Below, one piece after another: positions 53,676-62,163 of a stretch of DNA of 64,000 nucleotides. The first letter of the stretch is position 1. Each line of letters begins with the position of its first letter. The DNA is from Azorhizobium oxalatiphilum (GTDB taxonomy: Bacteria > Pseudomonadota > Alphaproteobacteria > Rhizobiales > Xanthobacteraceae). A program made the translations under genes and the position numbers. Below the pieces are notes generated by a model. That model saw nothing but the letters and a program-made list of their open reading frames with translations, did not search any database and had not been told where the DNA came from. Location of the stretch: the NCBI RefSeq assembly GCF_014635325.1, contig NZ_BMCT01000001.1, positions 62,001 to 126,000 on the forward strand, in the 5' to 3' direction.

Positions 53676-54347
53676 GTGGCCAAGCATCGCCCCCTGAATT
53701 CACCGTCGGATGCGCCGGCGGTGGTGCCGGTGTTCCCCCTGTCGGGCGCGCTGCTGCTGCCGCGCGCCGAGCTGCCGCTGAACATTTTCGAGCCGCGCTA
53801 TCTCGCCATGATCGACGATGCGCTGGCCAGCGACCGCCTTGTCGGCATCATCCAGCCCGACGAGGGCAAGCCCGAGGGGCCGGACGGCCCGGAGCTGTTC
53901 AGGGTGGGCTGCCTCGGCCGCATCAGCCAGTTCAGCGAGAGCGGGGACGGGCGCTATCTCATCACGCTCACCGGCATCTGCCGGTTCGAGGTGGTGGAGG
54001 AGCTGAAGGTCGAGACGCCCTATCGCCAGTGCCGCATCGATCTGAAGCCCTACGCGTTCGACTTCGACGCCAGTGCGGGCGAGGATGCGGTGGACCGCAC
54101 CGCGCTGCTCAAGGCGCTGGCGGCGTTTCTGGAGGCCAACCAGCTGGAGGCCGACTGGGAAGGCATCGAGCAGGCGGGCACCGAGACGCTGGTGAACGCG
54201 CTGTCCGTGATGTCGCCTTATGGCACGCTGGAGAAACAGGCTTTGCTTGAGGCGAAGGACCTGAAGTCCCGCGCCGAGATGCTGGTGGCCATCACCCAGA
54301 TGATGCTGGCCCGCATGCCGGGGGATGGGGATACGCCGTTGCAGTGA
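53676..54347 (+). CDS. Lon N-terminal (substrate-binding) domain protein
   Basis: 223 residues starting with GTG. It consists only of the LON_N/PUA-like domain: VVPVFPLSGALLLPRAELPLNIFEPRYLAMIDDALASDRLVGIIQP, then GCLGRISQFSESGDGRYLITLTGICRFEVVEE, and a helical C-terminal part (TALLKALAAFLEANQLEADWEGIEQAG). There is no AAA or protease domain. It is regularly found next to ybbN/cnoX in alphaproteobacteria, suggesting a proteostasis role. Co-transcribed with cnoX. Confidence 0.92.
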   Translation: MAKHRPLNSPSDAPAVVPVFPLSGALLLPRAELPLNIFEPRYLAMIDDALASDRLVGIIQPDEGKPEGPDGPELFRVGCLGRISQFSESGDGRYLITLTGICRFEVVEELKVETPYRQCRIDLKPYAFDFDASAGEDAVDRTALLKALAAFLEANQLEADWEGIEQAGTETLVNALSVMSPYGTLEKQALLEAKDLKSRAEMLVAITQMMLARMPGDGDTPLQ

Positions 54348-54416
54348 GGGGGGTATGGGGTACGTCGGGGCTGAGCGCGGGACGGCTGGTCGCCCGCCCC
54401 CGATGAAGCAATACAT

Positions 54417-54528
54417 CGTCATGCCCGGACTTGATTCCGGGCATCCACGTGGTTGGGCTAGGCTGGATCTTCAGAGGTCGCCGCTGTCGGCCCGACGTGG
54501 ATCCCCGGATCAAGTCCGGGGATGACGG
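54417..54528. repeat. repeat family 2, pair of units
   Basis: CGTCATGCCCGGACTTGATTC..CATCCACG at 54417-54450 and the opposed unit CGTGGATCCCCGG..CCGGGGATGACG at 54495-54528. Same layout as 32001-32143. Confidence 0.8.
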
Positions 54529-54580
54529 GCGTAAAGAGAGGCAATCGCGCTCTGTCAGCCGTTCAGGTCGGTTGCCAGCC

Positions 54581-54937
54581 TCAGGGCTGGACGGCGAAGC
54601 CCAGACGACCGAGAGGCGCCAGCGTGTTAAGGTCGTAGGTGCGGATCTCGGGCACGCCGCCAACGTCCAGCGTCACCACCAGCAGCCGGTCGGCAACGGC
54701 GGTGGAGACGATGCGGGCGCCCTTGGGCAGGGTGGCGGTGATATCACCGACCTTGGCGGGGGCCTTGCTCCGCATCATGCGAAAGCCGATGACACCGAGA
54801 ATGCTCGCCACGCCGAGCGCCATGATCAGGCCCGAGATCATGGAGAAGCGGCGCATCTTCTGCACCACGCGGGCCTGATCGGGCGAGAGCTTGTCCAGTT
54901 CTTCCGGCGAGACGGGATCGGACGGACGCGGGATCAT
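54581..54937 (-). CDS. small membrane-anchored protein of unknown function
   Basis: 118 residues from MIPRPSDPVSPEELDKLSPDQ. One hydrophobic helix (FSMISGLIMALGVASILGVIGFRMM, about 31-55) is followed by a small domain (DITATLPKGARIVSTAVADRLLVVTLDVGGVPEIRTYDLNTL) with the look of a short beta-propeller strand or periplasmic domain. Its ATG shares the CATG tetranucleotide with the divergent RluD-type start, so there is no intergenic space. Downstream frames overlap the pseudouridine synthase in antisense only. Confidence 0.7.
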   Translation of the reverse strand: MIPRPSDPVSPEELDKLSPDQARVVQKMRRFSMISGLIMALGVASILGVIGFRMMRSKAPAKVGDITATLPKGARIVSTAVADRLLVVTLDVGGVPEIRTYDLNTLAPLGRLGFAVQP

Positions 54938-56009
54938 GGCACAGCCTTTGGGGAACGAAACTTTGGACGATGACGATATCCTCGACCTCGCGATCGGGGA
55001 CACGGACGACGGCGATGCCGGCAGCGAAACCCATGTGCTCACCGCCGGGGCGGAAGACGCCGGCCTGCGGGCCGACCGCTTCCTCGCCACCCACCTGACC
55101 GGCCTCAGCCGCACGCGCCTGCAGAAGCTGGTGGCGGATGGCCGGGTGAGCGTCGGCGGCCGAGTGGTAGGAGACGCGGCCGAGCGGGTCAATGCCGGGG
55201 ACGCCTGGACCGTCCGCGTGCCCGCCCCCGAGCCGGCCGAGCCGCTGCCGGAGAAGATGGACCTCGTCATCGTCTATGAGGACGAGCACCTGATCGTGGT
55301 CGACAAGCCGGCCGGCATGGTGGTCCACCCCGCGCCCGGCCACTGGTCCGGCACGCTGGTGAACGGGCTGCTGGCCCATTGCGGCGACAGCCTGTCCGGC
55401 ATCGGCGGGGTGAAGCGGCCCGGCATCGTCCACCGCATCGACAAGGACACCTCCGGTCTGCTGGTGGTGGCCAAGAGCGATGCCGCCCATAAGGGCCTCG
55501 CCGCCCAGTTCGCCGACCATGGCCGTACCGGCCCGCTGGAGCGGGCGTACCTCGCCTTCGTCTGGGGCGTGCCGGAGCATCGCGGTACCGTTGATGCGCC
55601 CATCGACCGCCATCCCGGCAACCGGCAGCGGATGGCCATCCGCCAGAGCGGCCGCGAGGCCATCACCCATTGGGAGCGGCTGGAGAGCTTTGACGGCGCG
55701 GACGGCCAGCCGGTGGCGAGCCTCATCGAATGCCAGCTGGAAACCGGGCGCACCCACCAGATCCGCGTGCATCTGGCTCATGCCGGCCATCCGCTGATGG
55801 GGGATGAGGTCTACGGGCAGGGCTTCCGCACCAAGGCGACCCGGCTGCCGGAAGAGGCCCGGCCGGTGCTGGCGGGGATGCTGGGACGGCAGGCTTTGCA
55901 TGCCGCGCGGCTCGGTTTCGCCCATCCGGTGACGGGCGAGGAACTCTCCTTCGAGAGCGAATTGCCGGGCGATCTGGACACGCTGCGCCGTTCTCTCTCG
56001 GGAGCGTGA
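54936..56009 (+). CDS. rluD: RluA/RluD-family ribosomal RNA pseudouridine synthase
   Basis: 357 residues from MAQPLGNETLDDDDILDLAIG. An acidic N-terminal extension of about 45 residues precedes the S4 domain (GLRADRFLATHLTGLSRTRLQKLVADGRVSVGG). The catalytic domain has the family Asp in GIVHRIDKDTSGLLVVAK, plus DKPAGMVVHPAPGHWSGTLVNGLLAHC and ETGRTHQIRVHLAHAGHPLMGDEVYG. It modifies uridines in 23S rRNA helix 69 if it is RluD; RluC-type specificity cannot be excluded. Confidence 0.9.
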   Translation: MAQPLGNETLDDDDILDLAIGDTDDGDAGSETHVLTAGAEDAGLRADRFLATHLTGLSRTRLQKLVADGRVSVGGRVVGDAAERVNAGDAWTVRVPAPEPAEPLPEKMDLVIVYEDEHLIVVDKPAGMVVHPAPGHWSGTLVNGLLAHCGDSLSGIGGVKRPGIVHRIDKDTSGLLVVAKSDAAHKGLAAQFADHGRTGPLERAYLAFVWGVPEHRGTVDAPIDRHPGNRQRMAIRQSGREAITHWERLESFDGADGQPVASLIECQLETGRTHQIRVHLAHAGHPLMGDEVYGQGFRTKATRLPEEARPVLAGMLGRQALHAARLGFAHPVTGEELSFESELPGDLDTLRRSLSGA

Positions 56010-56124
56010 GGGGATCCCCCCTGTCGGAACGGCGTTATCGCCTCTATATTCCATTGTTGCGGTCGGCGTAATGCGGCCGCGCATGTGGTCGCTTGGGCGG
56101 AGGACCACGAGAAAGGAGGCCTAC

Positions 56125-57027
56125 ATGGCCGGTTCCAGGCAGGCGCCGATCCCCTCAGCCGAGGGTGGTCTCGGGCGTTATCTCGAGGAAATCCGGCGGT
56201 TCCCCATGCTGGAACCGCAGCAGGAATACATGCTCGCAAAGAGCTGGCGGGAGCATGGGGATCGCGACGCGGCCCATCAACTCGTCACCAGCCATTTGCG
56301 GCTCGTCGCCAAGATCGCCATGGGCTACCGCGGCTACGGTCTGCCCATCTCCGAGGTGATCTCGGAGGGCAATGTGGGCCTCATGCAGGCGGTGAAAAGG
56401 TTCGAGCCCGAGAAGGGGTTCCGCCTGGCCACCTACGCCATGTGGTGGATCCGCGCCTCGATTCAAGAATACATCCTGCGCTCTTGGTCGCTCGTGAAGA
56501 TGGGCACCACGGCGGCGCAGAAGAAGCTGTTCTTCAACCTGCGCAAGGCCAAGAGCCAGATCTCCGCGCTGGAGGACGGCGACCTGCGCCCCGATCAGGT
56601 GAAGCAGATCGCCACCAAGCTGGGCGTGACCGAGCAGGACGTGGTGGACATGAACCGCCGCCTCTCGGGCGATGCCTCGCTGAACGCGCCTCTGCGCGAT
56701 GACGGCGACAGCGGCGAATGGCAGGACTGGCTGAAGGACGACAGCGACAGCCAGGAAAGCCGGATGGCCGAGAGCGAGGAACTGGACAACCGCCGCACGG
56801 CGCTGTCCGGGGCACTCTCGGTGCTGAACCCGCGCGAGCGGCGCATCTTCGAGGCCCGCCGCCTGTCGGAAGACCCGATCACGCTGGAGGAACTGGCCTC
56901 CGAGTTCGGCGTCTCCCGCGAGCGCGTGCGCCAGATCGAGGTGCGGGCGTTCGAGAAGGTGCAGAAGGCGGTGGTCGACCGGGTGCAGGAGATCGAGCGC
57001 GCGGACCGCGAGCCCGCGCACGCCTGA
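56125..57027 (+). CDS. rpoH: RNA polymerase heat-shock sigma factor RpoH
   Basis: 300 residues from MAGSRQAPIPSAEGGLGRYLEEIRRFPML, with AAAGGAGG upstream. Region 2: HLRLVAKIAMGYRGYGLPISEVISEGNVGLMQAVKRFEPEKGFRLATYAMWWIRASIQEYI. The RpoH-specific stretch TAAQKKLFFNLRKAK follows, and region 4 ends EELASEFGVSRERVRQIEVRAFEKVQKAV. It directs transcription of heat-shock genes and is kept unstable through DnaK and FtsH. Candidate promoters resembling its consensus lie before grpE, dnaK and hsp20 in this window. A -10-like CTATAT is present about 85 bp before its own ATG. Confidence 0.96.
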   Translation: MAGSRQAPIPSAEGGLGRYLEEIRRFPMLEPQQEYMLAKSWREHGDRDAAHQLVTSHLRLVAKIAMGYRGYGLPISEVISEGNVGLMQAVKRFEPEKGFRLATYAMWWIRASIQEYILRSWSLVKMGTTAAQKKLFFNLRKAKSQISALEDGDLRPDQVKQIATKLGVTEQDVVDMNRRLSGDASLNAPLRDDGDSGEWQDWLKDDSDSQESRMAESEELDNRRTALSGALSVLNPRERRIFEARRLSEDPITLEELASEFGVSRERVRQIEVRAFEKVQKAVVDRVQEIERADREPAHA

Positions 57028-57063
57028 GGCATCATCGCCGAAGCTTGAGATTGCTGGATTAAG

Positions 57064-57094
57064 GAGATGGCGGGCCGAGGCCCGCCATCTTCGT
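57064..57094 (+). terminator. intrinsic terminator after rpoH
   Basis: Stem AGATGGCGGGCC / GGCCCGCCATCT with loop GA, followed by TCGTTTTC. Confidence 0.75.
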
Positions 57095-57106
57095 TTTCAG
57101 GCCGTG

Positions 57107-57634
57107 TCAGGCCGCCGGGGCTTCGGCCTTCGGCGCTTCGGTGATCTGGCCGATGGCCGCGAGCTGGGTCTTCAGGGCAAGGCCGTCGAGGCTGCGGATC
57201 GGCAGGGATGCGAAGGCCTGGATGCGGTTCTTGAGATAGCGCTGCGCCTTCACGAAGGCGGTGCGGCGCTCAAGGTCGGTGCCTTCCACCAGCGCGGGAT
57301 CCTCGATGCCCCAGTGGGCCGTCGAGGCATGGCCGGCCCATACCGGGCAGGCCTCGCCCGCCACGTCGTCGCAGACCGTGAAGATGAAATCCATCTCCGG
57401 CGCGCCGGGCTTGGTGAACTCGGACCAGCTCTTGGAATGCAGGCCCTCGACGGGGAAGTCGGAGTTCACCAGCACCTCAAGGGCGACGGGATTGACCGCG
57501 CCCTTGGGCCGGCTGCCGGCCGAGAAGGCGCGGAAGCGCCCGGCACCGAGCTTGTTCAGCATGGCCTCGGCCATGATCGAACGGGCGGAATTGCCCGTGC
57601 AGAGAAAAAGAACGTTGTAAATATGATCGGTCAT
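57107..57634 (-). CDS. arsC: arsenate reductase ArsC, low-molecular-weight phosphatase family
   Basis: 175 residues. The P-loop is LFLCTGNSARSIMAEA, with catalytic Cys12. The acid loop is FIFTVCDDVAGEACPVWAGHASTAHWGIEDPA, with Cys residues that fit the intramolecular disulfide cascade of thioredoxin-coupled ArsC. It reduces arsenate to arsenite. No ars operon partners (arsR, arsB, acr3) are nearby, so it may be a general phosphatase-like enzyme. An Ala/Glu-rich tail (TEAPKAEAPAA) ends the protein. Confidence 0.9.
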   Translation of the reverse strand: MTDHIYNVLFLCTGNSARSIMAEAMLNKLGAGRFRAFSAGSRPKGAVNPVALEVLVNSDFPVEGLHSKSWSEFTKPGAPEMDFIFTVCDDVAGEACPVWAGHASTAHWGIEDPALVEGTDLERRTAFVKAQRYLKNRIQAFASLPIRSLDGLALKTQLAAIGQITEAPKAEAPAA

Positions 57635-57924
57635 CGCCCACCTCTTTCGGACGGCGCCCCACGCCCGCGTCCGCTCTATCCCGCGCGCACGCTAGTCCGC
57701 GCGCGTGACAGTTGATTGGCGGTTCGGGCCGGCCCCGGATGCGCCGGGCGATTGGTCGCGGATTCCGGTGGGGGCGCTCAGCCTCGCCCCCGTTAACCCC
57801 GCATTAACCACAGGGGCGCTTTCCCGGCCGCAACGGGCCGTTTTCCCTTTTCTGGTGCGGGGAAACCTCCATTTGCATCAGGGTCTTAACGGGCTCGCAA
57901 CGACGTTTGCCGCACTCTTGCGGC

Positions 57925-59331
57925 ATGACGCGCGGCGTTTCCTGGTCCTTCTTAGCCCCGCTTGTCTGCGTGGGGCTCCTTCTCGCTGGCTGCAACTTCG
58001 GGTTCCAGCAGCGTGAGCCCTGGCGCGCCGAGGCGGAGGAGAAATGCATCGCCGAGGGCGGTGTGAAGCGCTCCGTCTATATCGAGCCCATGAGCCCCAT
58101 CGAGGGCGCCGGCACCTGCGGCATGACGCGTCCCTTCAAGGTGACGGCGCTGGGCGAGGGCTCGGTGGAGATCAAGCCCAGGGCCACGCTCGCCTGCCCC
58201 ATGATCCGCGAAGTGGATGCCTGGATCGCCGAAGTGGTGCAGCCCGCCGCCATGGCCTGGATGGGCGCGCCCGTGGTCGCCATCAAGCAGATGTCCTCCT
58301 ATTCCTGCCGCGGCATGAACGGGCAGGCCGGGGCCAAGATTTCCGAGCACGCCTTCGGCAATGCGCTGGACGTGGGCGGCTTCCGCTTCGCCAATGGCGT
58401 GGACATTTCGGTGCAGAACGGCTGGAAGGGCCCGACGGAGGCGCGCGGCTTCCTGCTTCAGGTGCAGGCGGGCGCGTGCGAGCGCTTCACCACCGTGCTG
58501 GCGCCTGGGTCCAACGTCTTTCACTACAACCACATCCATGTGGACCTGATGCGGCGCAAGACCCAGCGCCTGATCTGCAAGCCCAAGCCCGCGCCCATGC
58601 CCGCGCCGCCCCCGGCGCTCAGCGTCTCGGCCCCGGCTGGCGGCTTCCAGCCGCAGGGTGGGCTCGGCCGTGGGCCGGTGGCCCCGGTGCCGCAGCAGGG
58701 TTACGGCCAGCCCCAGCAGGGCGAGATGCAGGAGGCCCCGCAGACGGAGGAACCCGCCGAGATGGATGCGGGCGAACCGCAGGACATCTCGCCGAACGGC
58801 GTGCCGCAGGCGCAGCAGCCGCAGCAGGTTCCCCCGCAGAACAATTACGGCCGCCAGCCGGCCTATGGCACGCCGCAGGTTTCCGCCCCGCCGCAACAGG
58901 GCTATCCGCAGCAGGGTTACAACCAGCAGGGCTACGGACAGGGGCAGGGTTACGGGCAGGGCTCGGGCCAGCAAGGGTATGGTCAGCAGCAGGGCTATCA
59001 GCAGCCCCAGCCGCAATACCGGCCGCAGGGCCAGCCGCAACAGGGCTATGGCCAGCAGGGTTATGGCGCGGGGGATGCGCACCAGCCGGTGCTGCTGCCG
59101 CCGGGCGCGTTGCCCTCGCAGCCGCGCTATCCGGGGCCCATGTCTTCCACCACGCCGTCCTACGTCCCGCCGTCGTCTGGCACGCGCTCCTATGCGGAGC
59201 CGACCACCACGGGGAGCGTGACGAAGGGGCCGTTCACCGAAGGCGGCATCGCCCAGCGCCGCTACTACACCATCCCCATTCCGCAGCCCTCGCCCTTCCC
59301 CCTGCCGGAAGCCATACCGGGCGACGACTGA
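57925..59331 (+). CDS. extensin-like C-domain lipoprotein with Gln/Gly/Tyr-rich tail
   Basis: 468 residues from [15 protein letters not shown]. The lipoprotein signal has lipobox LLLAGC. The domain at about 35-215 belongs to the extensin-like family: [20 protein letters not shown] and [26 protein letters not shown] completes a SxHxxGxAxD...HxH zinc site like M15/LAS peptidoglycan peptidases. The rest is low complexity, with many QQGY, GYGQ and PQ repeats (about 255-395) and a Pro/Ser/Thr tail. Probably an outer-envelope protein acting on, or attached to, peptidoglycan (inference). Confidence 0.88.
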   Translation: MTRGVSWSFLAPLVCVGLLLAGCNFGFQQREPWRAEAEEKCIAEGGVKRSVYIEPMSPIEGAGTCGMTRPFKVTALGEGSVEIKPRATLACPMIREVDAWIAEVVQPAAMAWMGAPVVAIKQMSSYSCRGMNGQAGAKISEHAFGNALDVGGFRFANGVDISVQNGWKGPTEARGFLLQVQAGACERFTTVLAPGSNVFHYNHIHVDLMRRKTQRLICKPKPAPMPAPPPALSVSAPAGGFQPQGGLGRGPVAPVPQQGYGQPQQGEMQEAPQTEEPAEMDAGEPQDISPNGVPQAQQPQQVPPQNNYGRQPAYGTPQVSAPPQQGYPQQGYNQQGYGQGQGYGQGSGQQGYGQQQGYQQPQPQYRPQGQPQQGYGQQGYGAGDAHQPVLLPPGALPSQPRYPGPMSSTTPSYVPPSSGTRSYAEPTTTGSVTKGPFTEGGIAQRRYYTIPIPQPSPFPLPEAIPGDD

Positions 59332-59335
59332 GGGA

Positions 59336-59686
59336 TCAGGCTGGGTCTTTGGCTTGCGAGGAAGCAGTCAAGCCGAAGAAGACAAGCATCGCCTGGTTAA
59401 GCTGGTCGATGTCTTCGTCCTCCAGCCTCCCGATTCTGATACCGAGCTTCGATCTGGGGACGGTGCTGATCTTGTCCACCATCAGCCGGCAGGCCGTGCG
59501 CAAGCCGTTGCGGGCGCTGGGCTCGACCAGCGGTCGCAGCAAAGGGGCTTCGATAGCCGTGGAGGTGAAGATGCAGACGGTGATCGAATTGATCGAGAAG
59601 CTGTCATCCTGCACGATCACTGCCGGACGGGGCTTGCCCGCATAATCCGTCCCGCCTGCGACCGTCCAGATATTGCCGCGCTTCAC
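59336..59686 (-). CDS. MazF/PemK-type toxin
   Basis: 116 residues: MKRGNIWTVAGGTDYAGKPRPAVIVQDDSFSINSITVCIFTST, with the RPAVIVQ strand and the conserved Thr in FTST. PRSKLGIRIGRLEDEDIDQLNQAMLVFFGL is the usual C-terminal helix. Family knowledge: PemK/MazF toxins are sequence-specific mRNA interferases. The antitoxin gene precedes it, and the start overlaps the antitoxin stop by 4 nt. Confidence 0.9.
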   Translation of the reverse strand: MKRGNIWTVAGGTDYAGKPRPAVIVQDDSFSINSITVCIFTSTAIEAPLLRPLVEPSARNGLRTACRLMVDKISTVPRSKLGIRIGRLEDEDIDQLNQAMLVFFGLTASSQAKDPA

Positions 59687-59925
59687 TCCTCGCTCCAGTC
59701 CGTCACCGCGTCGATGAAGGCCTGATCCTCGGCGTCATGGGGGCTCTCCGCCACCAGACGTGACTGGCGTGCAGCCTCTGCCTTGAAGGCTGGCGAGTTC
59801 ACGTCGGGCACCCAGATCGTGACCGGGCGCAGCCCTTGGGCGCGCATCGCAGCGTTCCGTGCACGCGTCTTCTCACGCGACGACTTGCCAGCGAGCGATG
59901 GCTTGGGCTCGGGGCTGGACGTCAT
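59683..59925 (-). CDS. MazE-family antitoxin (DUF3018-like)
   Basis: 80 residues from MTSSPEPKPSLAGKSSREKTRARNAAMRAQGLRPVTIWVPDVNSPAFKAEAARQSRLVAESPHDAEDQAFIDAVTDWSEE; an ATG at 59955 would add 10. The RAQGLRPVTIWVPDVNSP.F..EA.RQ pattern is typical of antitoxins that pair with alphaproteobacterial PemK/MazF toxins. Coupled to the toxin through an ATGA overlap; likely autoregulated. Confidence 0.87.
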   Translation of the reverse strand: MTSSPEPKPSLAGKSSREKTRARNAAMRAQGLRPVTIWVPDVNSPAFKAEAARQSRLVAESPHDAEDQAFIDAVTDWSEE

Positions 59926-60003
59926 GCAACCCTCCGGTGCGAAAATGCCTCTCAACCTATCATATGGGCGCGGGTCCGGCGACTTTCAGCCACCACGCAC
60001 CAA

Positions 60004-60026
60004 GGGCCGGCGCGGTGCGCCGGCCC
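60004..60026. terminator. hairpin after the lactate permease gene
   Basis: Perfect 10-bp stem GGGCCGGCGC / GCGCCGGCCC with loop GGT. The T-tract is short on both strands (CTTTCC; CTTGG), so termination is likely but not assured. Confidence 0.45.
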
Positions 60027-60051
60027 TTTCCGTTTGCGACAACCCGAAGGG

Positions 60052-61713
60052 TCAGTGGATGACCATGGCCGAGAAGGGCCAGACATAGGCCTGCAGCATC
60101 ACCAGCACGCCCACCAGACAGGCGAGCACGATGGAGTGCCAGAACACGAAGCGCAGGATCGTGCCCTCGTGGCCGAACCAGTTGGTGGCGGTAGAGGCCA
60201 CCACGATGGACTGCGCGTCGATCATCTTGCCCATGACGCCGCCGGATGAATTGGCCGCGCCCATGAGGATGGGGGAGAGGCCCAACTGCTCGGCGGTGAT
60301 CTTCTGCAAGCCGCCGAACAGCACGTTGGAGGCCGTGTCCGATCCCGTCAGCGCCACGCCGAGCCACCCCAGCAAGGTGCCGAAGAAGGGATAGAGGAAG
60401 CCGGCATTGGCGAACGCCAGACCCAGCGTCGCGTCCACGCCCGAGTAGCGGGTGAGGGTGCCGATGGCGAGCATGGCGGCGATGGTCAGCAGCGACCAGC
60501 GCACCACCCACAGCGTCTCGAAATAGGCCTTGATGAGCCGGATGGGCGAGAACTTCATCACGATGGCCGCCAGCACGGCGGCGATCAGGATGCCCGTGCC
60601 CGTATAGGACAGGTAGGTGAAGGCGAAGACCGCACCCTCGGGGATGGGTTTCGCCACCACCGGGGGCACCTTGATGATGAGATTGTGCAGGCCCTCAACC
60701 GGAATGGCGATGGTGGTGTAGGGGTTCACCCAGGCCTTGAACCAGCCGGTGCCCCAGATGCCGACCACCACCGAGAGGATGACCCACGGCACCCACGACC
60801 AGATCACCTCTTCCTTCGTCGCCTTGCGCTTGGACACGGGGCGCGGGGGCATGGTGTCGGCGCTGTTGTCCTTCACGCGCAGCTTGGCGGAGAGCCACAG
60901 CTCCTTCGGCTGCCACACCTGAAGAAAGGCGACGAGGCAGATCATGGAGATGATGGAGGCGCCGATATCGACGATCCACGGATTGATGAAGTTCGAGATC
61001 AGATACTGCGGCACGGCGAAGGAGACGCCGGTGACGAGAATGGCTGGCCACACCTGCATCATGCCGCGCCAGCCGGCGAACACCCAGATCAGCCAGAACG
61101 GCACGATCAGCGAGAAGAAGGGCAGCTGCCGGCCCACCATGGCGCCGAGCAGATAGGGATCGAGCCCGGTGACGCTGGCCAGCCCCTGGATGGGCGTGCC
61201 GAGCGCGCCATAGGCCACGGGGGCCGTATTGGCGATGAGCGAGAGGCCGGAAGCCGCCAGCGGCGAGAAGCCGAGGCCGATCAACAAGGCGCCCGTGACC
61301 GCCACCGGCGTGCCGAAACCGGACGCGCCCTCGAAGAAGGCGCCGAACGCAAACGCGATCAACAGCAGCTGGATGCGCCGGTCGGCGCTGATGCCGCCGA
61401 TGGATTGCTGGAGCGTGTCGAACCAGCCTTTCTCGACCGTCAGCCGATAGAGGAAGATGACGTTGAGGATGATCCAGCCGATGGGGAACAGGCCGGTGAC
61501 GACGCCGAGCCCGGTGGCGCGTAGCGCAAGGCCGGTGGGCATGCCGAAGGCGATGATGACGACGGCCAGCGCCACGATCAGCGCGATCACCGCCGCCCAA
61601 TGGGCCTTCACCTTGTTGGTGGCGATGAGGAAGAGCAGCGTGACGACGGGAATGGCTGCCACGAGCGTGGACAGCAGCATGCTGCCGAACGGGTCATAGA
61701 CCTGGTTCCACAT
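60052..61713 (-). CDS. lldP: L-lactate permease (LldP/GlcA family)
   Basis: 553 residues from MWNQVYDPFGSMLLSTLVAAIPVVTLLFLIA. About 12-14 membrane helices. Family blocks: FPIGWIILNVIFLYRLTVEKGWF, FGAFFEGASGFGTPVAVTGALLIGLGFSPLAASGLSLIANTAPVAYGALGTPI, GSDTASNVLFGGLQKITAEQLGLSP, AANSSGGVMGKMIDAQSIVVAST. It imports L-lactate, and often D-lactate or glycolate, with protons. No lactate dehydrogenase is adjacent. AGGAGACGCC precedes the start. Confidence 0.95.
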   Translation of the reverse strand: MWNQVYDPFGSMLLSTLVAAIPVVTLLFLIATNKVKAHWAAVIALIVALAVVIIAFGMPTGLALRATGLGVVTGLFPIGWIILNVIFLYRLTVEKGWFDTLQQSIGGISADRRIQLLLIAFAFGAFFEGASGFGTPVAVTGALLIGLGFSPLAASGLSLIANTAPVAYGALGTPIQGLASVTGLDPYLLGAMVGRQLPFFSLIVPFWLIWVFAGWRGMMQVWPAILVTGVSFAVPQYLISNFINPWIVDIGASIISMICLVAFLQVWQPKELWLSAKLRVKDNSADTMPPRPVSKRKATKEEVIWSWVPWVILSVVVGIWGTGWFKAWVNPYTTIAIPVEGLHNLIIKVPPVVAKPIPEGAVFAFTYLSYTGTGILIAAVLAAIVMKFSPIRLIKAYFETLWVVRWSLLTIAAMLAIGTLTRYSGVDATLGLAFANAGFLYPFFGTLLGWLGVALTGSDTASNVLFGGLQKITAEQLGLSPILMGAANSSGGVMGKMIDAQSIVVASTATNWFGHEGTILRFVFWHSIVLACLVGVLVMLQAYVWPFSAMVIH

Positions 61714-62163
61714 AGGCGTCTCCTCGAAAGACGATTGCCTGCGTTGCTTCGCTTTTTCTTGTGGGGCGCCCCCCGGACCCATTTCGTCTGACGACGGTCC
61801 GCACACGTCCCGCGCGCATTCCGGGCGCAGCCGTCGCACGCTGTCAACAAGACCTTGGACGTAGGGGAAGGCAAAATGCCGTAGGACCAAGAAATCGCGA
61901 CTGAAACGCGTTTGGCCGCATGTTGCCGGGAGGCATCAGCTTACGGCGTTATTGGCCTCTTGCTGAAAACGACTCAATGCAAGGTGGCGTTGCGGCAACA
62001 ATCGCTGTAGGGCTGGATCATCAAGGGTCGCCCGCGTCGCCAAGCGACGGCCCGCGCGGAAAGCGCATCCCATGGGCCGCTCCCCCTGCGGTCTCCGCCC
62101 TGAAGTTTCGGGAGTTCGCGCGAGAAATCCGGCGCAGCGAATTCCCTGTTCGGATTGTGTGTC
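61714..62163. other. 450-bp divergent spacer, no gene seen
   Basis: It should hold the lldP promoter on the minus strand and the promoter of the EamA gene. No repeat family member or strong dyad was noticed. Confidence 0.4.
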
